A stretch of 8,404 nucleotides of DNA, from contig DAOTTI010000142.1 in NCBI GenBank assembly GCA_034437795.1, positions 1 through 8,404 on the forward strand, read 5' to 3'. The notes beneath the pieces are model-generated. The model was not told the DNA's origin. It did no database searches and saw nothing but the letters and a program-made list of their open reading frames with translations. Below are positions 1 to 6,099 of the stretch, piece by piece (within the stretch, counting starts at the first letter, position 1; each line of letters opens with the position of its first letter). The stretch comes from DAOTTI01 sp034437795. Its GTDB lineage: Bacteria; Chloroflexota; UBA11872; UBA12225. The translations under genes and the position numbers were made by a program.

Positions 1-181
1 AGCGGTGGTACACCTTCACCTCGTGCGGCCGGCGCAGCCGCGCGACCGCTCGCTCGTGGAGGGCGACGATCGGATCGCAGATGGCGGTGATCCGGTAGCC
101 CGCCATCTGCTGGAGCAGCGAAAGCCACGTGCCGGTCCCACGGCTGCCCAGCCCCACCACCGCCATTCTGATCTCGTCCAT
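1..181 (-). CDS. Gfo/Idh/MocA-family NAD(P)-dependent oxidoreductase, N-terminal 60 codons (runs off the window)
   Basis: Reading the minus strand from the ATG at 181 gives a protein that begins MDEIRMAVVGLGSRGTGTW and continues to the window edge without a stop. Residues 6-17 form the first beta strand and glycine-rich loop of a Rossmann fold (G10-x-G12-x-R14-G15). Residues 30-37 (RITAICDP) are the second strand, ending in an acidic residue (D36) that would bind the ribose hydroxyls of NAD. This layout, including the SRG turn, is typical of sugar, inositol and amino-sugar dehydrogenases of the Gfo/Idh/MocA family. An AAGGGG ribosome-binding site at 187-192 lies 5 nt before the ATG. The NIF3-like gene upstream ends 37 bp away on the same strand, so the two are probably co-transcribed. 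The substrate cannot be told because the C-terminal domain is outside the window. Confidence 0.85.
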   Translation of the reverse strand, partial: MDEIRMAVVGLGSRGTGTWLSLLQQMAGYRITAICDPIVALHERAVARLRRPHEVKVYHR

Positions 182-218
182 CTCGTCCCCTTCTGTCCCC
201 CTGTCGCCTCCTCTGCCC

Positions 219-1208
219 CTATGCCGTGCGCCTCGGCTCACGCCTGATCCGCTCAAACGCGTTGCAAGGGATGACGTGCAGCGGGCCGTGCAGACGTTCG
301 ACGTCGTCCAGGAGCAGGTTGAGGCCGAGGTTGTCGGCGGCCGCGTGGGGCAGGCGCACGATGGCTATCGCGGCCTCCTGCGCGGCGCGGGCGTGCGCTG
401 GCGTGCAGCCGATCTGCACTACGGTGTTCACGCCCGCTTTGCCCAGGAGGGGGTAGGCATCGGGGGGCAGGATGCGGCCGCCGCCGAACTTGAACATGAT
501 GCGTCCGGCGGGCCAGTGCTCGTCACCGCTCATGACCCGCGGCCCCGCGCCGGCGGCGCGGGCGGCGCCCTGGACCTCGGGGAGGGCGTAGAGGGCGCGG
601 GCGACGTCGCCTGCCGTCTGGGGGGCGGCCGCGTCGAGGACGGGCCGGATGCCCTCACTGATGTAGTAGTCGGCGGGGGTGTGGATACAGATAAGCGGGA
701 AGCCCAGCAGCCGCGCCGTGTCCGGCCCGATCCGGTTGAAGTCCTCCAGGTTGAGCCAATCGTTGTGGATGTAGGCGTTGATGCAGCGCTCCGCTTCGTC
801 GCGAGGTACGCCCTCGTGGACGAGATAGTCGATGTTGACGGACATAATGTCCTGGCGCAGGGAGGCGGCGACGCCGGTCCCAGTCGTGTGATGCGCGATC
901 ACCGCGTCCACGGGGGTCCCGGTGGCGCGCAGCCGGTCCGCCAGCAGTAGCTCAGGGATGCCGATGTCGATGCCGAGCAGGACGGTATTGAGCTCCACCT
1001 CCTGCGGTGGCCGGGGGCTGTACGCGATGCGCACGTCGCCGAAGGGGTTCCGCAGGCGCTCCTGATCGAAGTACGGTCGCTCCCAGTCGGGCAGGGCCTC
1101 GTACTCGCGCCAGCGCGCCTCCAGGACCTGCTCGAGGGCGGCCGCGCCGCGGATGTCGAGGGCCATCCCCAGCCAGATGGAGGTCTCATAGAGCTGGCGC
1201 AGGTTCAT
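219..1208 (-). CDS. NIF3-like (DUF34-type) putative metal-binding protein, copy A
   Basis: This 329-residue protein matches what I recall of the long bacterial proteins annotated 'NGG1p-interacting factor NIF3'. Family-like marks are GIDI with D81, VIAHH with H106-H107, CIHTPAD with H176, IGCTPAHA with C268 and H272, and LPHAAADNLGLN with H288 and D292. In NIF3 proteins such His and Asp residues hold a dinuclear metal centre, but the substrate is not established. The product should be cytosolic, as it has no signal peptide or membrane segment. I chose the ATG at 1208 (MNLRQLYETS) over an upstream start at 1226, because the paralogue at 6100 starts identically and the bases before both ATGs match (GTGGAGACGGC). 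A GGAG site lies at 1219-1222. It is the first complete gene of the minus-strand unit and precedes a Gfo/Idh/MocA dehydrogenase. By eye it is roughly 60% identical to copy B. Confidence 0.82.
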   Translation of the reverse strand: MNLRQLYETSIWLGMALDIRGAAALEQVLEARWREYEALPDWERPYFDQERLRNPFGDVRIAYSPRPPQEVELNTVLLGIDIGIPELLLADRLRATGTPVDAVIAHHTTGTGVAASLRQDIMSVNIDYLVHEGVPRDEAERCINAYIHNDWLNLEDFNRIGPDTARLLGFPLICIHTPADYYISEGIRPVLDAAAPQTAGDVARALYALPEVQGAARAAGAGPRVMSGDEHWPAGRIMFKFGGGRILPPDAYPLLGKAGVNTVVQIGCTPAHARAAQEAAIAIVRLPHAAADNLGLNLLLDDVERLHGPLHVIPCNAFERIRREPRRTA

Positions 1209-1243
1209 CGGCCGCCGTCTCCACACACCGAGGTCCTAACCAG

Positions 1244-1304
1244 AGACGAAGGATGAAAGGGCGGAGGACCAAGGACGGAAGCGCTCCCCGTTCGTCCTTC
1301 GTCT
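1244..1304. repeat. Heptad-type inverted repeat, copy 1
   Basis: AGACGAAGGATGAA at 1244-1257 is an inverted match, 13 of 14 bases, to TTCGTCCTTCGTCT at 1291-1304, with a 33-nt loop. Read on the minus strand, the element starts AGACGAAGGACGA, which is identical for 13 bases to 6004-6016 in the second copy. The arms are built from degenerate 7-bp units of the type GAARGAC. The element sits between the binding-protein relic and NIF3-like copy A, the same relative place as copy 2 between the intact binding-protein gene and copy B. There is no T-tract after it in either direction, so it is not an obvious Rho-independent terminator. I see no clear target-site duplication. Confidence 0.7.
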
Positions 1305-1354
1305 AAGGCCGCCCCGTAGAACTGGTTCAGGTCCACCTTGTCGCGGCGCAGGTA
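1304..1354 (-). pseudogene. Relic of an ABC-transporter sugar-binding protein gene (17 codons)
   Basis: On the minus strand these 51 bases encode YLRRDKVDLNQFYGAAL. Residues 128-144 of the intact binding protein at 4651-5991 read YLRRDKVDTKQYYKAAL, so 13 of 17 residues match and many codons are identical at DNA level. An open frame continues on both sides (about 1205-1423), but its remaining residues show no likeness to a binding protein, and its apparent start codon is the TTG of a promoter -35 box. The most likely reading is a remnant of a second binding-protein gene that once preceded NIF3-like copy A, just as the intact gene precedes copy B. The homology ends exactly where the heptad inverted repeat begins (1304), which suggests a deletion with an end point at the repeat. 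Confidence 0.72.
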
Positions 1355-1394
1355 CCCGGCGCTTTCCCGCGCGAGGCGCCTTGGCACTGGCACC

Positions 1395-1423
1395 ATGCTA
1401 GCGGAAAGAGGCGCCTTCGTCAA
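1395..1423 (-). promoter_or_regulatory. Putative sigma-70 promoter for the minus-strand unit
   Basis: On the minus strand TTGACG (bases 1423-1418, 5 of 6 to consensus) is followed after 17 nt by TAGCAT (1400-1395, 4 of 6). Transcription would begin near 1388 and run through the binding-protein relic and the inverted repeat into NIF3-like copy A, with a leader of about 180 nt. A 10-bp direct repeat, GAGGCGCCTT, occurs at 1373-1382 and 1408-1417; the second copy lies in the spacer. The call rests on sequence match only. Confidence 0.5.
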
Positions 1424-1447
1424 GAAACATGACCGAAGATGGGCCCA

Positions 1448-1467
1448 ATTGTGCTCAATTGCACAAT
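1448..1467. promoter_or_regulatory. Palindromic operator between divergent promoters
   Basis: ATTGTGC at 1448-1454 and GCACAAT at 1461-1467 are perfect inverted repeats around the 6-nt spacer TCAATT. The core fits the CRP/FNR-type layout TGTGN-N6-NCACA (TGTGC and GCACA here). The site is a short AT-rich island in GC-rich DNA, ending 5 bp before the plus-strand -35 box and 24 bp from the minus-strand -35 box. Its centre would be near -50 for the plus promoter and -70 for the minus promoter. A single regulator could act on both units. The ROK protein encoded at the end of the plus unit is one candidate; a CRP/FNR-type activator is the other. The palindrome is seen directly; the binding partner is inferred. 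Confidence 0.6.
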
Positions 1468-1472
1468 AATGC

Positions 1473-1501
1473 TTGACAAAGTGCGCGCTAGCGGCTATGC
1501 T
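1473..1501 (+). promoter_or_regulatory. Strong sigma-70-type promoter for the plus-strand unit
   Basis: TTGACA at 1473-1478 is a perfect -35 box. It is followed after exactly 17 nt by TATGCT at 1496-1501 (4 of 6 to TATAAT). Transcription would start near 1508, giving a leader of about 90 nt before the ATG at 1599. It is the only well-formed promoter I found ahead of the five plus-strand genes. Confidence 0.68.
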
Positions 1502-1524
1502 GCGAGGGAGGTAAGCGAGTCACC

Positions 1525-1565
1525 GCACCCCTTTCGCGCTCCGCCGGCACGGCGGCAGCGGGTGC
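1525..1565 (+). promoter_or_regulatory. Stem-loop in the 5' leader of the plus-strand unit
   Basis: Nested complementary segments form one long hairpin: GCACC (1525-1529) with GGTGC (1561-1565), CGCT (1537-1540) with AGCG (1557-1560), and CCGCC (1541-1545) with GGCGG (1551-1555), closed by a GGCAC loop. It lies in the predicted leader and ends 21 nt before the GGAGG ribosome-binding site at 1587-1591. No U-tract follows, so it is not a standard intrinsic terminator. It may stabilise the mRNA or influence translation. GC-rich DNA gives such structures by chance, so function is uncertain. Confidence 0.4.
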
Positions 1566-1598
1566 AGGGCGGCAACGCGCCCGCGTGGAGGCAGATCC

Positions 1599-3365
1599 AT
1601 GAGCGTGCTGATCCTCGTGCGGCCTGGCCAGCCGGCGAACACCTTCGGCCGGTACATCGCCGAGATCCTCAAGGCCGACGGCTTTGCCGATCTCGAGATC
1701 GCCGCCATTGACGCCCGCGGCACGCTCGACCGCCTGGACGCCTACGACGCGGTGATCGTCACGCGGCTGCTGGCCGCCAGAGCGCACGCTGAGGCCCTGG
1801 TGGAGTACGCGCGGCGGGGCGGGCGGCTGATCGTCATCCGGCCCTCGCTCCTCCTCGCCACGCGCCTTGGTCTTGTGCCGGCAGACACCATGCTCTGTCC
1901 GGCCTATGTGCGTCCCGGCAGGTGCGGCAGGGACGACCCGATCAGCGCCGGCGTGCCGCACGAGCCGATCCAGACCCACGTGGCCGCGGATACGTACGAG
2001 GTCTCCAGGCTGCCTGAGGGGGCCACCGAGGTGGCTCGCCTCTATGGCGATGCCCGCACTCCCACGTCCTTCCCCGCCATCCTCCACGTTCCGTTTGGCG
2101 CCGGCCAGGTGGTGGTGTTCACGTATGACCTGGCCCAGGCCGTGGCCTTCATCCGCCAGGGCGACCCGCGCCGCGCCGGCGGCCGCGGCCTGGGCTCGGG
2201 CCACCAGTACCGGCCCGAAGACCTCCTGATCGGGCACGCCGACCCGCTGTGCTGGCATCTGCCCCAGGCGGACATTCACGGCGTGCTGCTCGGCAACGCC
2301 ATCAATCAGGTGGCCCGCCGGCCTCAGCCCCGCTGGTGGTACTACCCTACGCCCGACCTCAGGAGCATCGTGGTCCTCGATTCGGACGATGACTGGTCCA
2401 GGCCGGAGCACTTCGATGCCCTCATCGAAAGCGTCGAGCGCCACAGGGGGCACGTCACCATCTACCTGATGCTGGGCCCTACGCGGTACACCATCGCCAC
2501 GCCGGAGAAGGTCGCGGCCTGGCGGGCGCGGGGGCACTCGCTCGGCATCCACCACAACCCGTACGACGAGTCGTTCCAGGGCGAGGAGCAGGAAGAGGTG
2601 CTCGACGCGGTGGTGCGGCGCGACGTTGCCTACTTCCGCGAGCGATATGGGGGCGCGCCGCTGACCAACCGTAACCACTGCCTCGCCTGGAAGGGGTACG
2701 TCGACCTGCCCCGACTCTACGCCGAGCTGGGCGTCGCCATGGACTTCAACGTGGTCAGCCTGCGCAGCTCGTGGCTGCGCTACCTGAACGGCTCAGGCCG
2801 GCCGATGCGCTTCGTGGACCTCGACGGGACGGTGATCAATTGCTTCCAGCAGGCGACGCAGGCCTATGACGACGCCTCGGTGAAGCAGAAGCTCTCGTCG
2901 GACCCGCAGGGCGAGGCGGCCGCCACGCGCCGGCTGATGGAGGAGAAGCTGACCAGGGACTTCAGCCCGCTCTCCATGCTCTCGCACCCCGTCTCGTTCT
3001 ACACCTACAGCAGCGAGTATATGAACCGCGTCTGGGACGCGGCGAACGAGCTCGGCGTGCCGATCTGGAGCGCCTTTGAGTGGGCGGCGTTTACCCTTGC
3101 CCGCGACCGCGCGCGTATCCTGGAGGCGCGCTGGGAGGGCGCGTCGTTCTCGTGCCGCGTGCAGGGGACCTCGCCTCAGGGGAGCCTGACGCTGATGATC
3201 CCCGCGGATGGCCGGCCAATCGCCGAGGCGCGGGTCGACGGCGAGCCGGTCACGGTGAAGCAGCAGGCGGCCTTCGGCTGGACCTACCACCTGCTCCCTG
3301 TGGCGCTGGGCGCGGCGCAGGAGAGCGCCCGCGCCGTCACGCTGAGCTTCACGTGCTCCGCCTAA
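1599..3365 (+). CDS. Two-domain protein: flavodoxin-like N-terminal domain plus polysaccharide-deacetylase-like domain
   Basis: The protein has 588 residues. Residues 1 to about 190 look like the flavodoxin/glutamine-amidotransferase-like fold found before catalytic domains in some carbohydrate-related proteins (strand MSVLILVRPG, FGRYIAEILKADG, YARRGGRLIVIRPS, FGAGQVVVFTYDLAQA). Residues of about 255-495 resemble a NodB-type deacetylase barrel: IVVLDSDDDW (D261, D263-D265) in place of the TFDD motif, GHSLGIHHNPYD (H318, H319) in place of GHxxGxHTxxH, NRNHCLAW (H360) and LSHP (H463). The second His of the usual HTxxH metal motif is Tyr322, so the site is not canonical. The last 85 or so residues look like a beta-sandwich. 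No signal peptide is visible, so it is probably cytosolic. The ATG at 1599 has GGAGG at 1587-1591, 7 nt upstream. It is the first gene of the plus unit. A role in sugar deacetylation or hydrolysis is inferred. Confidence 0.7.
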   Translation: MSVLILVRPGQPANTFGRYIAEILKADGFADLEIAAIDARGTLDRLDAYDAVIVTRLLAARAHAEALVEYARRGGRLIVIRPSLLLATRLGLVPADTMLCPAYVRPGRCGRDDPISAGVPHEPIQTHVAADTYEVSRLPEGATEVARLYGDARTPTSFPAILHVPFGAGQVVVFTYDLAQAVAFIRQGDPRRAGGRGLGSGHQYRPEDLLIGHADPLCWHLPQADIHGVLLGNAINQVARRPQPRWWYYPTPDLRSIVVLDSDDDWSRPEHFDALIESVERHRGHVTIYLMLGPTRYTIATPEKVAAWRARGHSLGIHHNPYDESFQGEEQEEVLDAVVRRDVAYFRERYGGAPLTNRNHCLAWKGYVDLPRLYAELGVAMDFNVVSLRSSWLRYLNGSGRPMRFVDLDGTVINCFQQATQAYDDASVKQKLSSDPQGEAAATRRLMEEKLTRDFSPLSMLSHPVSFYTYSSEYMNRVWDAANELGVPIWSAFEWAAFTLARDRARILEARWEGASFSCRVQGTSPQGSLTLMIPADGRPIAEARVDGEPVTVKQQAAFGWTYHLLPVALGAAQESARAVTLSFTCSA

Positions 3366-3463
3366 CGGCGCCAGAACGGCGGGACCACGGCGGCGAGCTG
3401 GCCGCAGGGTGTGCGCCGGCAAAGGTCTGTAGAGAAGGTCTGGCTAGAGAGTAGGAGCAGGCA

Positions 3464-4600
3464 GTGGCCAGGAAGGTCTTTGACGAGACGGATCTGGCGG
3501 CGATCCGGCGGGTCTTTGAGACGGGCAACCTCAGCTACCTGGGTGGGATCGCGGCCCTCGAGCTGGAAGGGAAGGTCCGCCAGCGCCTGGGCTGCCGGTA
3601 CGCGGTGGCGATCCACTCGGCGATGGCGGGGCTACAGATGGGGCTGATGGCCATCGGCGTCGGCGAGGGGGACGAGGTGATCTGCGACCCTATCGTGCCC
3701 TTCGGCGCCAAGGCGGTGCTCTATCAGCATGCGCGCCCGGTGTTTGCCGACATCGACCCCGCGACGCACAACGTCTCACCCGCCTCCATCCGCGAGCGGA
3801 TCACGGAGCGGACGAAGGCAATCGTCGTCACGCACCTGTGGGGGCTGCCAGCGCCGATGGACGAGATCATGGCCATCGCCCGCGAGCACAAGCTGGGGGT
3901 GGTGGAGGACTGCGCCCACGCGCTCTTCGCAACCCTGGACGGGAAGGAAGCGGGCACGTTCGGCACGGCGGGGGTATTCAGCTTCCAGCAGTCGAAGCAT
4001 CTCAGCACCGGCGATGGGGGGCTGATCGTCACGAACGACCCCTACGTATGGGAGCAGTGCAACAACATGCTGCGCTTCGGCGTCATTCCGCCGCGCCTGT
4101 CGTGGAACTTCCGGATGAACGAGGTGACAGCGGCGGTGGCGAGCGTGCAGTGGGACCGCGCTGGCGCCTACGTCGGGGAAGACCGGCGCTCCGGCCGCCT
4201 GTACACGGAGGTGGTGGCGGGCTATCCAGCCCTTTCCCACCCGGCGGGCGATGCGCGGCGCACGCATTCGTATCACATCTGGGCGGCGACCTATCGCGGG
4301 GACGAGACGCTGGGGGTGGAGCAGCAGCGCTTCCAGGAGATCTGCAAGGAAGAGGGGGTGCAGGCGGGGTTCGGCTACATCAAGGTGCCGCCCTATCTGC
4401 ACACCATGTTCTCACTGGGGAACGGCTTCGGGAACGCGGTGTGGAAGGACGCGCCCTGTCCATACCGGCGGGGCTACTGCCCTGAAGCGGAGGACGTGCT
4501 GCCGCGGCTGATGATGATCACCGTCAGCACGCAGCCCTACGAGTTCCACCAGCGCAATGCCGAAGCGCTCGGCCGCGCGCTGGCGCGCCTGGAGCGCTAA
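3464..4600 (+). CDS. DegT/DnrJ/EryC1/StrS-family PLP-dependent sugar aminotransferase
   Basis: This 378-residue protein has the full family layout. It includes YAVAIHSAMAGLQMGL (substrate and phosphate loop), GDEVICDPIVPFGA, PVFADIDPATHNVSP, TKAIVVTHLWGLPAPMDEI and VVEDCAHAL (D149 contacts the pyridine nitrogen of PLP). FSFQQSKHLSTGDGG carries the Schiff-base lysine K178, and NFRMNEVTAAVA follows. Such enzymes move an amino group, usually from glutamate or glutamine, onto a keto sugar or keto cyclitol. The start is GTG at 3464 with AGGAG at 3453-3457; an in-frame TAG at 3452 excludes any longer start. IHSAMAG replaces the more common NSGTAAL, so substrate choice may differ from well-studied members. 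It lies 98 bp after the deacetylase-like gene and 50 bp before the binding-protein gene. A Gfo/Idh/MocA oxidoreductase, which could supply a keto substrate, is encoded in the divergent unit. Confidence 0.9.
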   Translation: MARKVFDETDLAAIRRVFETGNLSYLGGIAALELEGKVRQRLGCRYAVAIHSAMAGLQMGLMAIGVGEGDEVICDPIVPFGAKAVLYQHARPVFADIDPATHNVSPASIRERITERTKAIVVTHLWGLPAPMDEIMAIAREHKLGVVEDCAHALFATLDGKEAGTFGTAGVFSFQQSKHLSTGDGGLIVTNDPYVWEQCNNMLRFGVIPPRLSWNFRMNEVTAAVASVQWDRAGAYVGEDRRSGRLYTEVVAGYPALSHPAGDARRTHSYHIWAATYRGDETLGVEQQRFQEICKEEGVQAGFGYIKVPPYLHTMFSLGNGFGNAVWKDAPCPYRRGYCPEAEDVLPRLMMITVSTQPYEFHQRNAEALGRALARLER

Positions 4601-4650
4601 GCACGGCTGTCCAACGTTCCGCGACACCATAAGAAAGGAGTGCGAGCGCA

Positions 4651-5991
4651 ATGAGCGCCATGACACGGGATCGCGATCGGATCACGCGGCGGCGCCTGGT
4701 GGCGGGCGCCGCACCGGCCGTGGGCGCCCTGGCCGCGGCCTGTACTCGCGGCGCCACGTCGGCCCCATCGAACGAGTTCGAGGGCCCCAGAGAGATCACC
4801 TGGATGGGATACCAGAGTGACCCCCTTCGCCAGGGCCTGTTCGACGAATCGTTCAAGGCGGCGGGGAAAGCGAACGGGATCAACGTTACCGTGGTGTGGG
4901 AGGGCAGCGACTACTGGACCAAGCGCCAGGCGGAGTTCGCCAGCGGTACGACCAGCGCCGACATCATGGTCCTGAACGTCGACTGGGTCATCCCCGCCGG
5001 CCTGAACGGCATGTTCGTCGACCACAACGAGTACCTGCGGCGGGACAAGGTGGACACCAAGCAGTACTACAAGGCCGCGCTGGAGATGTGGGCCTGGAAG
5101 GGAAAGCAGTGGGCCATCCCGCTGCAGGCCGGCGGCGAGATGGTGTTCTACAACAAGAAGCTGTTCGACGAGCGGGGCGTCAGGTATCCGCACAAGAACT
5201 GGACATACGACGAATTCCTGCAGATGTGCCAGAAGTTGAACGATCCCGCCAACAACCGGTTCGCCGTCGACGTGCAGCAGAACGGGCTGCACTACATGAT
5301 GGGGACCTTCGTGCTCAACTTCGGCGGCAAGCTGCTCAACGAGGCGAAGGACAAGGCCCTCTACGGAGATGACCCCTACTCGATCGAGGGGGCCAGCCTC
5401 GACGTCGATCTGCACGTCAAGTACCGCTACACGCCGACCCCCGAGGCGCGGGAGAGCGTCCGGCCGGTGCCGGCGTTCGACGCGGGGATCGTGGCGATGG
5501 AGATTAACGGGTCCTTCCGGCATACGCCAGCGCGGACGGCCATTGGCGCCCAGAACTTGGACTTTGCGCCCCCGCCGAAGGGGCCTCGGGGGCACCAGAC
5601 GGCCACCGTCGGAGGCAACGGCTGGGCGATCGCGGCCCTCTCCAAGGCCAGGGAGGCGGCCTGGCGCTGCCTGAAGTGGATGCACACCAAGGACGGGATG
5701 CTGATGGAGGCGCACCTGAAAGCGGTCTCGTGGCCACCGGTGGTCTGGGCGGCGAGCTCGCCGCAGTGGCTGGAGATCTTCAAGGGCACGCACATCGACG
5801 ACGTGTCCAAGGTATGGGAGACGGGTGGCCACGACCTGATGGTGCTACCGGAAGGGTCGAAGGCATGGTCCACGGCAAACACACCACTGAACGCGGCGCT
5901 GCGGGGCGAGGTCAGCACGCGGGCGGCAATGCAGGAGTCGGCCCGCCAGCTGAACGAACTCTTCGCCCAGCGCCCGGCCGCATGGAGGTAG
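4651..5991 (+). CDS. ABC-transporter extracellular sugar-binding lipoprotein (family 1)
   Basis: This 446-residue protein has the size and fold marks of family 1 solute-binding proteins: ITWMGYQSDP, a cluster-F-like AEFASGTTSADIMVLNVDW, GKQWAIPLQAGGEMVFYNKKLFDERG, NWTYDEFLQMCQKL, FDAGIVAMEINGSF, GGNGWAIAALSKAREAAWRCLKWM. Residues 11-31 form a Tat-like signal with R13-R14-R15 and a hydrophobic stretch ending in LAAAC. C31 is the likely lipidated cysteine, although the Leu sits at -4 rather than -3 of the lipobox. It should sit on the outer face of the cytoplasmic membrane and deliver sugar to a permease, but no permease or ATPase gene lies in this window. The ATG at 4651 has AAAGGAG at 4634-4640, 10 nt upstream. 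Its stop is followed by an inverted repeat and NIF3-like copy B. A 17-codon relic of a sister gene lies at 1304-1354. Confidence 0.93.
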   Translation: MSAMTRDRDRITRRRLVAGAAPAVGALAAACTRGATSAPSNEFEGPREITWMGYQSDPLRQGLFDESFKAAGKANGINVTVVWEGSDYWTKRQAEFASGTTSADIMVLNVDWVIPAGLNGMFVDHNEYLRRDKVDTKQYYKAALEMWAWKGKQWAIPLQAGGEMVFYNKKLFDERGVRYPHKNWTYDEFLQMCQKLNDPANNRFAVDVQQNGLHYMMGTFVLNFGGKLLNEAKDKALYGDDPYSIEGASLDVDLHVKYRYTPTPEARESVRPVPAFDAGIVAMEINGSFRHTPARTAIGAQNLDFAPPPKGPRGHQTATVGGNGWAIAALSKAREAAWRCLKWMHTKDGMLMEAHLKAVSWPPVVWAASSPQWLEIFKGTHIDDVSKVWETGGHDLMVLPEGSKAWSTANTPLNAALRGEVSTRAAMQESARQLNELFAQRPAAWR

Positions 5992-5997
5992 GCGTGG

Positions 5998-6070
5998 GAT
6001 GAAAGACGAAGGACGAGAGACGGAAAGACGCATGGAGGGCGTTTCGGTCCATCATCGTTCGTCTTTCGTC
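5998..6070. repeat. Heptad-type inverted repeat, copy 2
   Basis: GATGAAAGACGAA at 5998-6010 and TTCGTCTTTCGTC at 6058-6070 are inverted matches at 12 of 13 positions with a 47-nt loop. The left side is a run of degenerate 7-bp units: GAAAGAC (6001-6007), GAAGGAC (6008-6014), GAGAGAC (6015-6021), then GGAAAGAC (6022-6029). It fills most of the gap between the binding-protein stop (5991) and NIF3-like copy B (6100). It is related to the element at 1244-1304. There is no T-tract, so a terminator is unlikely; it may be a dispersed intergenic repeat or an mRNA-processing hairpin. Confidence 0.7.
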
Positions 6071-6099
6071 AGGGCCCCGGCGCGTGGAGACGGCCGTCG

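Noticed and set aside
129..950. Open frame of 273 codons on the plus strand
   Set aside because: It is antisense to NIF3-like copy A, whose sequence is supported by the paralogue at 6100-7098; no domain is recognisable.
1205..1423. Open frame of 72 codons on the minus strand as an intact small gene
   Set aside because: Only 17 codons resemble a protein, its start is a TTG inside a promoter -35 box, and it runs through an intergenic repeat and overlaps the start of copy A.
1488..2678. Long open frame of 396 codons on the minus strand
   Set aside because: It lies antisense to the deacetylase-like gene, has low-complexity Arg/Ala/Gly/Val-rich sequence with no recognisable motif, and is the usual shadow of a GC-rich gene.
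3366..3463. Possible terminator or promoter in the 98-bp gap before the aminotransferase gene
   Set aside because: Only weak GC-rich pairings and repeated ACGGCG units are seen, with no T-tract and no convincing -35/-10 pair.
3776..4402. Open frame of 208 codons on the minus strand
   Set aside because: It is a shadow of the DegT aminotransferase, which has complete family motifs on the other strand.
6001..6029. Tandem 7-bp units considered as a CRISPR or other repeat array
   Set aside because: Units are only 7 bp, degenerate and without spacers; they are one arm of an inverted repeat.
5998..6070. Rho-independent terminator after the binding-protein gene
   Set aside because: The loop is 47 nt and no T-tract follows either arm; the downstream gene on the same strand is closely spaced.
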